A DNA stretch of 64,000 bases from Candidatus Elusimicrobium euhamitermitis (GCA_031254225.1 JAIRUU010000113.1:5636-69635), one strand, 5' to 3'; numbered from the stretch's first letter, positions 44,279 through 53,705 are shown. Made by a program: numbers and translations. Notes: a model not told the origin generated them from the sequence alone.

Positions 44279-44516
44279 TCAGTAGCCATGGTATGATGAC
44301 AAGCGCCACGGCAATCCAGCCGAAAGTTGCGGCGAATTTGCTTGCCTGTTTTGCAGCGTTCAAATCGGTTTTTATTTTATCGTCAACGCGCAGCGCAAAA
44401 ATCAAACTTGCGACGGCAGCCGGCATTGCGAAGAACGCGCCCAGGCCGGACAGACAAAGCGACACTATTGCCAGCACCAGATGATTTTCAATTTTAGTCT
44501 CGTTATTTTCCGTCAT
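44226..44516 (-). CDS. CD225/dispanin-like small membrane protein
   Basis: A 96-residue protein with two hydrophobic segments (about residues 14-40 and 66-92) and a polar loop containing RVDDKIKTDLNAAKQASKFA, which resembles the conserved loop of CD225/dispanin and DUF4190-type proteins. Function in bacteria is unknown. The last 53 bp overlap the ybeY 3' end on the opposite strand, so the two transcripts are complementary there. Confidence 0.6.
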   Translation of the reverse strand: MTENNETKIENHLVLAIVSLCLSGLGAFFAMPAAVASLIFALRVDDKIKTDLNAAKQASKFAATFGWIAVALVIIPWLLIIFFWLAAGFGLFWFLR

Positions 44517-44557
44517 AATATTGCGTCCACCAAAAAGACTTATTTAGACTAATTATA

Positions 44558-44563
44558 TAAAAT
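44558..44563 (+). promoter_or_regulatory. -10 element (TAAAAT) of gatCA, leaderless type
   Basis: TAAAAT, a 6-nt gap, then the gatC ATG at 44570; no ribosome site. Confidence 0.4.
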
Positions 44564-44569
44564 ATAAAT

Positions 44570-44842
44570 ATGGATATAAAATATATTGAGCGTCTGGCAA
44601 AGAGCGCGAAACTTAAATTTACGCCTGAGGATTTGCAGGACTGGAGCGTAAAAATGGAAAAGATTTTTACGTGGATAGACCAGCTGGCGCAGGTGGAAAC
44701 TTCCGGCGTGCCCGCGGATATTGTAAGCCCCGTCCTGGATTTGAGGGAAGACGCCGCGCGCGCTTTTGAAAATATCCCCGCGATAATTTCCGCTTTCCCC
44801 GCGGAAGAAGAAAAAATGATAAGGGTAAAAAAAGTTTTATGA
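44570..44842 (+). CDS. gatC: Asp/Glu-tRNA amidotransferase subunit C
   Basis: A 90-residue GatC with the usual features: IERLAKSAKLKFTPEDLQ and the proline-rich belt region ending in IRVKKVL. It stabilises GatA in the GatCAB complex that amidates misacylated Glu-tRNA-Gln or Asp-tRNA-Asn. It overlaps gatA by 4 nt. gatB is not in this window. Confidence 0.9.
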   Translation: MDIKYIERLAKSAKLKFTPEDLQDWSVKMEKIFTWIDQLAQVETSGVPADIVSPVLDLREDAARAFENIPAIISAFPAEEEKMIRVKKVL

Positions 44843-46260
44843 CGGCTTCAGAGATTGTAAAAAATATTAAAGAGGGTAAAACCACGGCGCTCGCCGCGGC
44901 GGAAAACGCTTTTAGAATAATTAAGGAAAAAAATCCGCAAATCAACGCTTTTATTGAAATTTTTGAAGACGCCGCGCTGGCCCGCGCAAAAGAAATAGAC
45001 GCAAAAAAAGCCGCGGGCAAAAAACTCGGCCGTCTGGCGGGAGTGCCCGTAGGCATAAAAGACAATATGCTTTACAGCGGTCATTTGGCCACATGCGCGT
45101 CAAAAATGCTGGCAAACCATAAAGCCGTGTACACGGCGACCGCGATACAAAGAATTATTGACGAGGACGGAATTATCGTCGGCCGTCTGAATATGGACGA
45201 GTTTGCAATGGGCTCGTCAACTGAAAATTCAATTTACGGCGCGACTAAAAATCCGCTTGACCAAACAAGAGTCGCGGGCGGTTCGTCCGGCGGCAGCGCG
45301 GCCGCGGTATGCGCGGGCATGGTGCCTTTGGCTCTGGGTTCCGATACCGGCGGTTCAATACGCCAGCCGGCAAGTTTTTGCGGCGTTGTCGGCGTAAAAC
45401 CAACGCACGGGCGCGTCAGCCGGTACGGTTTAGTGGCCTTCGGCTCCAGCGTGGACCAGATAGGGCCGATTGCGGCAAACGTTGAGGACGCCGCGCTTTT
45501 GTTTGACGTAATTTCCGGCGCGGACGCCAAAGATTCAACTTCTAACCAGACAAAATTTGAAGACGTGTCAAAAAATTTAAATAAATCCATTGCGGGTCTT
45601 AAAGTGGGGATACCGACGGATTTTTTTGAAAATCTTGACCCTGAAATTAAAAAAACTTTTGACAACGCAAAAAATGTTTTGAAAAATTTGGGCGCGCAGC
45701 CGGTTGACATACCGCTGCCTTTTGCAAAATACAGCTCCCCCTGCTATTATATTTTGATGAGCGCGGAAGCCAGCTCAAATCTTTCCCGTTTTGACGGCCT
45801 GCGTTACGGTTATCAGACGGCAAATCCTGCGGATTTGGACGAAGTTTACGCCAAAACACGCATGGAAGGCTTTGGGCCGGAAGTCAAACGCCGCATTATG
45901 ATAGGCCACTACGTTTTGAGCAAAGAGCGTTACGAGGCCACATGCGTCAAAGCCCGTCAGGTAAGAACGCTTATCAGAAAAAATTTTGAGGACGCTTTTA
46001 AAAAAGTTGATATTATTTTAACGCCCACTTCGCCGACGGTTGCCGCAAAACTGGGCAAAGCGGCTGAGGACCAGGTTACAACTTATCTGGCGGATTTGTT
46101 CACTTGTCCTGGCAATATGGCAAACCTGTGCGGCGTTTCCGTCCCGTGCGGGAACGCGGCGGAAGGGCTGCCGGCCGGCGTGCAGTTTTATGCCGACTCC
46201 GACCGGGAAGATATAATGTTCAACGCGGCTTACGCGTATGAGCGGGCGGCAAACAAATGA
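44839..46260 (+). CDS. gatA: Asp/Glu-tRNA amidotransferase subunit A
   Basis: A 473-residue amidase-signature enzyme that releases ammonia from glutamine. The catalytic Lys is in VGIKDNM, and the Ser-cisSer-Lys region reads AGGSSGGSAAAVCAGMVPLALGS followed by DTGGSIRQPA. The length is normal. It is translationally coupled with gatC upstream and with a NUDIX gene downstream (both ATGA overlaps). Confidence 0.95.
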   Translation: MTASEIVKNIKEGKTTALAAAENAFRIIKEKNPQINAFIEIFEDAALARAKEIDAKKAAGKKLGRLAGVPVGIKDNMLYSGHLATCASKMLANHKAVYTATAIQRIIDEDGIIVGRLNMDEFAMGSSTENSIYGATKNPLDQTRVAGGSSGGSAAAVCAGMVPLALGSDTGGSIRQPASFCGVVGVKPTHGRVSRYGLVAFGSSVDQIGPIAANVEDAALLFDVISGADAKDSTSNQTKFEDVSKNLNKSIAGLKVGIPTDFFENLDPEIKKTFDNAKNVLKNLGAQPVDIPLPFAKYSSPCYYILMSAEASSNLSRFDGLRYGYQTANPADLDEVYAKTRMEGFGPEVKRRIMIGHYVLSKERYEATCVKARQVRTLIRKNFEDAFKKVDIILTPTSPTVAAKLGKAAEDQVTTYLADLFTCPGNMANLCGVSVPCGNAAEGLPAGVQFYADSDREDIMFNAAYAYERAANK

Positions 46261-46703
46261 TAGTCTCCGAGTTTTCCTGCGGCGGCGTTGTCTTAGACGG
46301 CAGAAAAGTACTGCTGGTGCAGGTTAAAAATATGAAGGGCAAAAAAATATGGACATTTCCCAAAGGGCATATTGAAGCCGGAGAAACGCCCCGCCAGGCC
46401 GCTTTGCGCGAAGTGGAGGAAGAGACGGGCTACAAAGCCGCGATAGTGCGTCCGATAATCCGCGTGCGTTACGCTTTTACTTTGCAGGGCAATTATATTA
46501 AGAAGACGGTGCAGTGGTATTTGATGAAAAGACTGGGGCGGATAGGCAGGCCGGACTCGTCGGAGATTTTGGACGTGAGGTGGGTTTCCGCGCCGAAAGC
46601 CAAAGAAATGGTTTTGTACCCGAGCGATTTGCGCCTGCTGGAAATGGTCGGCCCGGGAGTTCCGGCGGCGCCTGAAAAAGAAGATTTTGATACGGCTGAT
46701 TAA
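46257..46703 (+). CDS. NUDIX hydrolase
   Basis: A 148-residue NUDIX protein. The NUDIX box is complete: GHIEAGETPRQAALREVEEETGY (about residues 40-62), with the Glu residues that bind Mg2+. The N-terminus SCGGVVLDGRKVLLVQV and the KKTVQWYLMK strand resemble Ap4A hydrolase or (di)nucleoside polyphosphate hydrolases. The substrate is not defined. It overlaps gatA by 4 nt and ends the operon at a terminator. Confidence 0.85.
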   Translation: MIVSEFSCGGVVLDGRKVLLVQVKNMKGKKIWTFPKGHIEAGETPRQAALREVEEETGYKAAIVRPIIRVRYAFTLQGNYIKKTVQWYLMKRLGRIGRPDSSEILDVRWVSAPKAKEMVLYPSDLRLLEMVGPGVPAAPEKEDFDTAD

Positions 46704-46733
46704 AAAACCCGCCGGCTTCCCGGGGGTTTTTTA
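46701..46733 (+). terminator. Intrinsic terminator after gatCA-nudix
   Basis: AAAAAACCC, a bulged G, CCGG, loop CTTC, CCGG, GGG and TTTTTT. It can also serve the convergent transporter gene. Confidence 0.7.
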
Positions 46734-46748
46734 ATGTCATAGAATGTC

Positions 46749-47633
46749 TTATTTTTTTACGGGTTTCTGTATTATAAACAAGCTTACAAAAATCAAAAAT
46801 ATTCCGGCAAATTCATTTAAGCCCGGCACTCTGCCGGTGGCGAGAAAATCTAAAACCAGAGCAACGATAGGCACCAGATACGTGACGCTTGCCGCGCGCA
46901 GCGCGCCTAATCTTTTAATTAAAGCAAGCAGCAGTAAAAACGCTATTGCGCTTGAAAAAACGCCGCCGTAAATCATAGACAAAACAGTCTTTGTATCCAG
47001 CATATTTTTAGACGGCATTACGCCGAAAACCAGCGACACCGCGCCCATAACTATAAACGCAAAAAGGTACTGGTGAAAAATATTTCCCTCGGTGGAAATT
47101 GTGCTGTGGTCAACCATAATATATTTTGTAAAAACGTTGCCCAGCGCGTAACATATTGCCATGCCCACAAGCGCGAGGCAGCCGTAAAACTCCGCCATGC
47201 TGCCCTGAAAATTTGCCGCGGGCAGCATAATGCATAAAATGCCCGCGATACCTATTAAAACGCCCAGCGCGCGCGGCCAGGTAAAAGAATCTTCCCCTTT
47301 CAAAATAATCGCGCCCGCTATAAACGTCCATATGGGCGCGGTGCCGTTGAAAATGCCGCCAACGCCCGACGGCACAAACTGCTGCCCCCAGAACATTAAA
47401 AAGAACGGAAGTATGATTAAAACCGAGCTCAGAAACCACGGTTTCCAAATTTCTTTAGCGGGAATTTTAACGCTTTTGCGGCGCAGCGCGAACAAAATTA
47501 TAAAAAATAAAAACCCAAAGAATACGCGCGAGAACGCGCCGTAAAGCGGGTCCACACCCGCCACGATATTTTTTGCCGCCAAAAACGCGCTGCCCCAGCA
47601 AAAAGCAAGCGCGAAGAAATAAAAATAGGTCAT
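46749..47633 (-). CDS. EamA/DMT superfamily transporter
   Basis: A 294-residue permease with ten hydrophobic segments arranged as two EamA repeats (about residues 3-135 and 150-285). FCWGSAFLAAKNIVAG and GVLIGIAGILCIML in the first repeat, and YGGVFSSAIAFLLLLALIKRLGALRAASVTYLVPIVAL in the second, are typical of the drug/metabolite transporter family. The substrate is unknown; export of amino acids or metabolites is common in the family. Confidence 0.83.
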   Translation of the reverse strand: MTYFYFFALAFCWGSAFLAAKNIVAGVDPLYGAFSRVFFGFLFFIILFALRRKSVKIPAKEIWKPWFLSSVLIILPFFLMFWGQQFVPSGVGGIFNGTAPIWTFIAGAIILKGEDSFTWPRALGVLIGIAGILCIMLPAANFQGSMAEFYGCLALVGMAICYALGNVFTKYIMVDHSTISTEGNIFHQYLFAFIVMGAVSLVFGVMPSKNMLDTKTVLSMIYGGVFSSAIAFLLLLALIKRLGALRAASVTYLVPIVALVLDFLATGRVPGLNEFAGIFLIFVSLFIIQKPVKK

Positions 47634-47684
47634 AAAAATATTATACCTTTTAAGGTAATGTTAAAAAAGCGAAAAAAATAAAAC

Positions 47685-47840
47685 AAATCTTCCCCTTTTA
47701 GGGGAAGTCTCCGGAGGGGATAGGGGTAAATACACACAAATATGCGTCTGTAAGATTTCTGTTTTAAGCAAACAGCGTTTTATAACAGCCATTTACCCCT
47801 TTCCGCTTCGCGGCTTTCCCCCTAAAAGGGGGAATTTTTA
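47685..47840. repeat. MITE-like element, TTCCCCTTTTAGGGGAA ends, copy 1
   Basis: About 155 bp. Each end is a hairpin (CTTCCCCTTTTAGGGGAAG on the left, TTCCCCCTAAAAGGGGGAA on the right) followed inward by GGGGTAAAT or its complement, making imperfect terminal inverted repeats of about 45 bp. The centre holds AATACACACAAATAT and TAACAG. The same element lies in opposite orientation at 62608-62772. It occupies the spacer between the two transporter genes; the rest of that 264-bp spacer shows nothing else. Confidence 0.75.
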
Positions 47841-47881
47841 TCTTATCCGGACTGATTTAGCGTTGCCAGCTTTTTCATATT

Positions 47882-47890
47882 TGATATTAT
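47882..47890 (+). promoter_or_regulatory. Extended -10 (TGA-TATTAT) of the MFS gene, leaderless type
   Basis: TGA-TATTAT ends 7 nt before the ATG at 47898, just outside the MITE-like element. Confidence 0.4.
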
Positions 47891-47897
47891 AAATTAT

Positions 47898-49163
47898 ATG
47901 GAAAATAAAAGCAGACACCCTTGGTTTTTTATACCGACGCTTTATTTTGCGGAAGGTTTGCCGTATATAATTATTAACTCTGTTTCCTCCGTCGTGTACA
48001 CAAAACTCGGCATTCCCAAAGACGTGATGACTTTCTGGACAGGTTTCCTCTATCTGCCGTGGATTTTAAAAATGGTCTGGAGCCCGCTGCTTGAAAACAG
48101 AAGCAAAAAATTTATTCTTTCCTCCGCGCAGTTTTTGCTTGCGATAATTTTTCTGCTTACGGGACTTGCTTTTAATTTAAATAATTTTTTTGTCGCCTCG
48201 CTGCTCGGGTTTGCGGCGGGCGCGTTTATCAGCGCCACTTATGACGCGGCGACCGACGGCTATTATATGCTTGTCTTAGATAAGGAAAGACAGTCTTTCT
48301 ACGTCGGCATACGCACGTTTTTTTACAGGCTGTCCATGATTTTCGGAAGCGGGATTATTGTAATGCTGGCGGGCAGGCTGGAGGTTAAAACGGGCAATAT
48401 TGCGCCGGCGTGGACAATAAGTTTTACGGCGGTTGCAGCAGTATTTTTTATTTTTACAATCTGGCATTTTTTTATTTTGCCGCGGGATGCAAAACCTCCG
48501 TCTTCGCTGCGCTGCGACGCGACTGCGCCGAAAGCGGCGCAGAATTTTAAGGAAGTCTTCAAAACTTATTTCACGCAGAAAAATATTTTGATAATTCTGA
48601 TTTTTATTTTGGTTTACCGTCTGGGCGAAGCAAGCCTTGAAAAACTTATCGCCCCTTTTATGCTTGACCCGAAAAGCGCGGGCGGGCTTGCCGTTTCCAC
48701 TGAAACTTTTGGTTTTATAAAAGGCACCGTGGCTATGATTGCTTTAATAGCCGGCAATATTCTGGGCGGCATAGCGCTTGCAAAATACGGTTTTAAAAAA
48801 TGTCTGTGGCCCTTTGTGGTTTTATTAAACGCGCCGAATATTTTTTATGTAATTATGGCTGTTTTCAAGCCCGCTTTATGGATAGTTGCGGTTTTAGTTT
48901 CTTTTGAGCAGTTCGGCTACGGGCTGGGTTTCATGGCTTTTACGGTGTTTGTTATGAAAATCAGCCAGAAAAGCAAGTATCCCACGTCGTACTACGCCAT
49001 ATCCACGGGCATTATGGCCCTGGGCATGATGATTCCCAACATGATGAGCGGCAGGCTGCAGGTATCGGTCGGCTACACAAACTTTTTCATAATAGCGTGT
49101 ATTTTGAGCATTCCCAGCTTTTTCATAGCCCCGTACGCAATCAAAATTTTTGAAGATAAATAA
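47898..49163 (+). CDS. MFS transporter, AmpG-like
   Basis: A 421-residue permease with twelve predicted membrane segments. The N-terminus (WFFIPTLYFAEGLPYIIINSVSS) and LYLPWILKMVWSPLLEN and GAFISATYDAATDGYY segments resemble AmpG/PAT-type transporters, which import anhydro-muropeptides for wall recycling or acetyl-CoA in other lineages. The central cytoplasmic loop (about residues 195-215, KPPSSLRCDATAPKAAQ) is encoded by a dispersed genomic repeat plus an 8-bp-stem hairpin inserted in frame. Confidence 0.8.
   Translation: MENKSRHPWFFIPTLYFAEGLPYIIINSVSSVVYTKLGIPKDVMTFWTGFLYLPWILKMVWSPLLENRSKKFILSSAQFLLAIIFLLTGLAFNLNNFFVASLLGFAAGAFISATYDAATDGYYMLVLDKERQSFYVGIRTFFYRLSMIFGSGIIVMLAGRLEVKTGNIAPAWTISFTAVAAVFFIFTIWHFFILPRDAKPPSSLRCDATAPKAAQNFKEVFKTYFTQKNILIILIFILVYRLGEASLEKLIAPFMLDPKSAGGLAVSTETFGFIKGTVAMIALIAGNILGGIALAKYGFKKCLWPFVVLLNAPNIFYVIMAVFKPALWIVAVLVSFEQFGYGLGFMAFTVFVMKISQKSKYPTSYYAISTGIMALGMMIPNMMSGRLQVSVGYTNFFIIACILSIPSFFIAPYAIKIFEDK
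48498..48542. repeat. CCGTCTTCGCTGCGC repeat, copy 3, in frame inside the MFS gene
   Basis: The repeat (48498-48521) is followed by a hairpin CTGCGCCG/CGGCGCAG (48523-48542). It encodes a polar stretch in the loop between the two halves of the transporter and keeps the frame open. Confidence 0.6.
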
Positions 49164-49166
49164 TTT

Positions 49167-49175
49167 TGCTATAAT
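49167..49175 (+). promoter_or_regulatory. Extended -10 (TGC-TATAAT) of rpmB
   Basis: A consensus TATAAT with TGC. The leader of about 27 nt carries AAAAGGAA before the ATG at 49209: a standard leadered promoter. Confidence 0.6.
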
Positions 49176-49208
49176 ATGTATATATATTAAGCAAAAGGAA
49201 AATGAAAT

Positions 49209-49403
49209 ATGTCTTATAAATGTACTATATGCGGCAAAGGGCCTGTTCAGGGCGGCTCCTACAGCCACTCCAACAGGAAAACAAACAGGACTTTCAAACC
49301 CAATCTCCAGAAACAGAAAGTTGTTCTGGAAGGTAAAACGCAGACCGCGTACGTCTGCACAAAATGCATAAAAAGCGGTTTTACGGCGAAACCCGCTAAA
49401 TAA
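49209..49403 (+). CDS. rpmB: 50S ribosomal protein L28
   Basis: A 64-residue bL28. YKCTICGKGPVQGGSYSHSN and YVCTKCIKSG provide two CxxC pairs, the zinc-binding (C+) form. AAAGGAA lies upstream. A terminator follows at 49425. Confidence 0.93.
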   Translation: MSYKCTICGKGPVQGGSYSHSNRKTNRTFKPNLQKQKVVLEGKTQTAYVCTKCIKSGFTAKPAK

Positions 49404-49424
49404 TGGAAGCTCTTTAGACTGCAC

Positions 49425-49459
49425 AGCCCGTGACAAAAATCTTGGCACGGGCTTTTGTT
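49425..49459 (+). terminator. Intrinsic terminator between rpmB and bamA
   Basis: AGCCCGTG and CACGGGCT form the stem, followed by TTTTGTT. It lies within 20 nt of the bamA start, so it may also tune readthrough into the outer-membrane operon. Confidence 0.75.
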
Positions 49460-49474
49460 CAGTCTCGGTGTCTT

Positions 49475-51790
49475 ATGAAAAAATTTCTGTTCTTGACATT
49501 TTTGGTTTGCGCGGCGTCCCTTTTCGCGCAGGAAAGCGCGGATAACAGCGGCCCGTGGATGGTTTGCGACACGGGGGTTACCGGCCTTAAAAATATTGCC
49601 CCAAAAACCGTTCTCAAAGCGGCCAAAGCGAAAAAAGGCGAAATGTACGAGAAGGGTTTTGTATACGACGATATGCAGAGCATAGTCGCGCTGGGCAGTT
49701 TTGACAACGCGCAGGTGGACGTTTCGCCGGCTAAAGGCGAGCGCAAAAATAAAGAAGATCAACAGAATTATCCCTGCTATAAAATCACATATATCGTCAA
49801 AGAAAAACCTGTTTTTGACAAAATTATCTACCAGGGCCGCAAACATTTGAGCAAGAGCAGCATAACTGAAGCCATGACGCTCAAAATTAAAGACCCGTAT
49901 AACGAAACCAAACTTTCAACGGACATGCAGGCTGTTAAAAATAAATACGCCGAGAAAGGTTATATCAACGCTTACGTGAGTTACGAAACAAAAATTAATG
50001 AAGATTACGGCACCGCGGAAGTCACTCTTGTCATAAACGAGGGCGAGCGCGCCAAAGTGGACAAGGTTCAAATTCTGGGCGCGGAAGGAATAATCCCGTC
50101 TGAAACGCTGATTAAAAAAACGTCCAACCGCCCGGGCAAAATTTACAAACCGCAGAATCTGCAGAAAGATTATATCAATATGACGCTCTACGGCCGCAAC
50201 AAAGGCTTCAGCGAGTTTGACGTCAAGCCGCCCAAAGTGGAAATGAGCGAGGACAAAAGCAAAGTCTCAATAACCTATGAAGTAAAAGAAGGCGTGCAGG
50301 CGCATTACGGCAAAAGCACGTTTGATGGCAACACGGTGTTTACGGACGCCGAGCTTAAGAAAAATATTTTTTACCGCGAAGGCAATATTTATAAACAAAA
50401 AAGTTTTGACTACACCGTGCGCGACATGCAGGAAGCGTACGCCAACAAAGGTTATTTAAAAGCGCAAATCACGCCGAAGCGGACCGTGACGGACGGCGTT
50501 CTGGATATTGATTATATTATTAACGAGGGCCGCGTTTTTTACGTTGACCACGTTGACGTTACGGGCAATGAAAGCACAAAAACAAACGTCCTTGCGCGCG
50601 AGATAACCATTAAACCGGGCGACTTGTTTGACTACTCCAAAATCCGCCGCAGCCAGACCAAAATAATGAATCTGGGTTTTATCAACGACGTGCAGCTTGA
50701 TATTTCCCCCACCGCGGCCCCTGACAAAGTGGATTTGGGTTTTAACGTGGTGGAAGGCCGCCCCGGAATGTTTACCGCCGGCATAGCCATGTCTTCAATG
50801 GACGGGCTCTACGGCGAGGTTAGCGTCAGCCATCTTAATTTATTCGGCTCTGCACAGCGTTTGAATTTACGCACGCAGTTCGGCAAAAATTTACTTGATT
50901 ATACCGTGGGCTGGTCCACGCCGTGGGTGTTTGACAGGCCGGTATCTTTCGGCGTTGACGCTTTTAATACGCGCCGTTACCGCCCTTTTGAAAACACTTT
51001 ACAGGCGTATACGGACAAACGCATAGGCGGCCGCGTGATAGTCGGCCCGCGTTTTTCGGAAGATATTTACCAGTTAAGCCTGGCGTACACTTTGCAGAGC
51101 ATTGATATTTACGACGTTGACGCCCAGTACGCAAATCTTATTCCGAAGGTAAAAAATCTTTCGTCCGGCTTCGGCGTTGATTTTGCCTTGGACACGCGCG
51201 ATAATATGTGGGACCCTACGACGGGCTGGCGCAACTCCGCGGGCGTTGAAGTGACCGGCGGTCCTTTTATGGGGGATTTGGATTTATGGACGCTTAACCT
51301 GCGCTCCATATTTAACCATACTGTTTTAAACGTCGGCGGCAATTACCCTATAGTTTTTGTGCTGTCCAATAAATTCGCCTCAACAAAACCTTACGGCAGG
51401 ACAAAAGAAGTGCCGGTTTATGAAAAATATTTTATAGGCGGCGCGGACACCATAAGGGGTTATGACAATACGGGCCAGGTCGGCCCGCCGGACGGCAGCG
51501 AAGTGTATTTTGTTTCCAACTGGGAACTGCGCTTCCCGCTTGCGCGCGAAGGGCGCAGGAGCATTGCGCAGCTCGCGGCTTTCTTTGACGTGGGCAATGC
51601 GTGGAACAGCGTGAGCGACGTTAAGTTTTCCCTCGGGCCGGATTATGACCAGTTTAAGGCCGGCGTGGGCGTGGGGCTCAGGTTTGCCACGCCGCAGCTG
51701 CCCATACGCATAGACTGGGGTTATGGTTTGAATCACGCGGCTGGGGAATCTAAGACGAAATTTTATTTCAACATGTCCAACGCGTTTTAG
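49475..51790 (+). CDS. bamA: Outer membrane protein assembly factor BamA
   Basis: A 771-residue Omp85 protein. A signal peptide (KKFLFLTFLVCAASLFA) precedes five POTRA domains over about residues 30-410 (for example PVFDKIIYQGRKHLSKSSI and VFYVDHVDVTGNESTKTNVL). A 16-strand barrel follows with the loop-6 motif GGADTIRGYD and a C-terminal Phe (MSNAF), the signature for insertion. It inserts beta-barrel proteins into the outer membrane. The start at 49475 is set by the signal peptide. It heads the bam-lpx operon. Confidence 0.93.
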   Translation: MKKFLFLTFLVCAASLFAQESADNSGPWMVCDTGVTGLKNIAPKTVLKAAKAKKGEMYEKGFVYDDMQSIVALGSFDNAQVDVSPAKGERKNKEDQQNYPCYKITYIVKEKPVFDKIIYQGRKHLSKSSITEAMTLKIKDPYNETKLSTDMQAVKNKYAEKGYINAYVSYETKINEDYGTAEVTLVINEGERAKVDKVQILGAEGIIPSETLIKKTSNRPGKIYKPQNLQKDYINMTLYGRNKGFSEFDVKPPKVEMSEDKSKVSITYEVKEGVQAHYGKSTFDGNTVFTDAELKKNIFYREGNIYKQKSFDYTVRDMQEAYANKGYLKAQITPKRTVTDGVLDIDYIINEGRVFYVDHVDVTGNESTKTNVLAREITIKPGDLFDYSKIRRSQTKIMNLGFINDVQLDISPTAAPDKVDLGFNVVEGRPGMFTAGIAMSSMDGLYGEVSVSHLNLFGSAQRLNLRTQFGKNLLDYTVGWSTPWVFDRPVSFGVDAFNTRRYRPFENTLQAYTDKRIGGRVIVGPRFSEDIYQLSLAYTLQSIDIYDVDAQYANLIPKVKNLSSGFGVDFALDTRDNMWDPTTGWRNSAGVEVTGGPFMGDLDLWTLNLRSIFNHTVLNVGGNYPIVFVLSNKFASTKPYGRTKEVPVYEKYFIGGADTIRGYDNTGQVGPPDGSEVYFVSNWELRFPLAREGRRSIAQLAAFFDVGNAWNSVSDVKFSLGPDYDQFKAGVGVGLRFATPQLPIRIDWGYGLNHAAGESKTKFYFNMSNAF

Positions 51791-51805
51791 CGGCGTATCC
51801 TTTAG

Positions 51806-51834
51806 TTTTCCTCTCCCTTTTAGGGAGAGGAAAA
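51806..51834. repeat. Perfect palindrome, CTCTCCCT family, copy 2
   Basis: TTTTCCTCTCCC and GGGAGAGGAAAA around TTTTA, in the bamA-ompH spacer. Same family as 9851-9877. Confidence 0.7.
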
Positions 51835-51858
51835 AGATTGGAGGACGGAGTTCTGTTA

Positions 51859-52683
51859 ATGAAAAAACGGATTTTGGTTTTAATTTTTTTATTAACTGCC
51901 GTTATTTCAAACGGACAGGAAAACGGCGGCGTGCTGTCCGCCGCGGCTCCGCCGCCGCCGCAGGGGAAATTAATAGCGGCTTATCTGGATATAAATTATT
52001 GTTTCAAAAACCACCCGTGGACAAATTTGACTAAAGAGGCTTTGCAGGAAACTTTGCGTAAAAAGGCGGACGAAATAGAAAACGCAAAAAAAGACATAGC
52101 CGCTATCAACGGCGAAACCGCGTCTCTTGAAGCCGAGACGGATAATCTTAAACCTTTTTATGAAACGTCTTATTCGTCCGACGGGCCGCAGCTTCTGCCG
52201 CAGCCGCAGGGCGCGGATTATGCCGAAACTGCGGACGCTCTTTCCCGTTTCCTTGTTTTCAGCGGCGCGGATATACGCTTTAACAGCCCTGTTGACGCCG
52301 CGGCGCTTGCCGAGCAGAATAAAAAGAAAATAGCCGATAATATGACGGCGGTCCGCGAAAAAGAAATCTGGATAGAAAAACAGAAATTTGACACCACTAA
52401 TCAAGTAAAAAAAGAAGAGGCCGTTGAAGTGCAGGAAATTATGCAGGATATTTACGAAGAGTTAAAACTCTTCGCGTTAAAGAGAAATATTGCGATAATA
52501 GTAAATAAAGACGATATTTTGTACGGGCAGAAACCCGTTGACATAACGCAGGAATTTACGGACAGGCTCAGAAAAACAAAAAAAGAAAAATCCGGCAAAA
52601 AAGATTCAAAAAAAATAATATCCCTTGAACTTGACGCGCAAAAAGCGCCGCAAATAAACAGCGGCGCGGGAACAAAACAATGA
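51859..52683 (+). CDS. OmpH/Skp-like periplasmic chaperone
   Basis: A 274-residue exported protein. A signal peptide ([18 protein letters not shown]) is followed by a Pro-rich stretch (AAAPPPPQG) and a Skp-like body: [16 protein letters not shown] at the start, two coiled-coil-rich stretches, and a C-terminal strand [21 protein letters not shown]. It is longer than E. coli Skp (161 residues) because of an insert with low similarity in the middle. Position between bamA and lpxD is the conserved place of skp. GGAG lies upstream. Confidence 0.8.
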   Translation: MKKRILVLIFLLTAVISNGQENGGVLSAAAPPPPQGKLIAAYLDINYCFKNHPWTNLTKEALQETLRKKADEIENAKKDIAAINGETASLEAETDNLKPFYETSYSSDGPQLLPQPQGADYAETADALSRFLVFSGADIRFNSPVDAAALAEQNKKKIADNMTAVREKEIWIEKQKFDTTNQVKKEEAVEVQEIMQDIYEELKLFALKRNIAIIVNKDDILYGQKPVDITQEFTDRLRKTKKEKSGKKDSKKIISLELDAQKAPQINSGAGTKQ

Positions 52684-53705
52684 AAATAAATTTACAGACT
52701 TTAGCGGAAATTACCGGCGGCGAACTGGCCGGAGATAAAAATTTTGAAATTACCGCCCCGTGCAGCATTGATAACCCCAAACCGGACGGAGTATGCTACG
52801 CCGCAAATACCGAAAATAAAGAGTTGCTCTCAAAACTCGCCGCGGGCTGCGTTATTCTGCCCGCCGCCGCAAAAGGCAAAATTGATTTTAAAGTAAACGC
52901 GGTTTACGCCCAAAATCCGGAATGGGCGTTTACTCTTTTCTTAAGATATTTTGAAGCGCAGAACCCTAAATTTGACAAAGGCATACACCCGACGGCGATT
53001 ATAGGCAAAAACGTGAGGCTGGGCGCAAACGTAAACATAGGCGCGTACACGGTGATAGAAGACAATGTGGTTATCGGGGACAATACCACGCTTTATCCTC
53101 ACGTCTATATCGGCCGCAATACGACGGTCGGCGCGGGCTGTTTGTTTTACCCTAACGTCGTTGTGCGCGAGGGTTGCGTTGTTAAACATAACGTCGTGCT
53201 GGAGGCCGGCGCGGTTATCGGCGCGGACGGTTTTGGTTTTATTTTTATTAACGGGAAACATGAGAAAATACCGCAGGTCGGCAACGTGATAATAGAGAGC
53301 GAGACGGAAATCGGCGCAAATACGACCGTTGACCGCGCGAAAATTGACAGCACCGTCGTGGGGCTCAACGTGAAAGTTGACAATTTGGTGCAGCTTGCGC
53401 ATAATGTTAAAGTGGGCGCGGGAAGCATAATAATTTCACAGGCCGGCATAGCCGGCTCAACCGAGCTTGGCAAAGGCGTGGTTTTGGCCGGGCAGGCAGG
53501 CGTGGTGGGCCACATAAAAATCGGGGACGGCGCGCAGGTGGCTGCGCAGTCGGGCGTCATGGGCGACGTGCCCGCGGGCTCAAAACTTTTCGGTTCCCCC
53601 GCAAGAGAATACGGCGAAATGCTGCGCGTTTACGCCACTCTGCCCAAGCTGCCGGAAATGTATAAAGAATTAAGAAAATTTAAGAAGGCAAAAGAAGAAA
53701 AATAA
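52680..53705 (+). CDS. lpxD: UDP-3-O-acylglucosamine N-acyltransferase
   Basis: A 341-residue LpxD. The N-terminal uridine-binding domain (residues 1-100) is followed by hexapeptide left-handed beta-helix repeats ([37 protein letters not shown]), and the catalytic His lies in the [11 protein letters not shown] segment. It adds the N-linked acyl chain in lipid A synthesis. It overlaps ompH by 4 nt. Confidence 0.94.
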   Translation: MKINLQTLAEITGGELAGDKNFEITAPCSIDNPKPDGVCYAANTENKELLSKLAAGCVILPAAAKGKIDFKVNAVYAQNPEWAFTLFLRYFEAQNPKFDKGIHPTAIIGKNVRLGANVNIGAYTVIEDNVVIGDNTTLYPHVYIGRNTTVGAGCLFYPNVVVREGCVVKHNVVLEAGAVIGADGFGFIFINGKHEKIPQVGNVIIESETEIGANTTVDRAKIDSTVVGLNVKVDNLVQLAHNVKVGAGSIIISQAGIAGSTELGKGVVLAGQAGVVGHIKIGDGAQVAAQSGVMGDVPAGSKLFGSPAREYGEMLRVYATLPKLPEMYKELRKFKKAKEEK

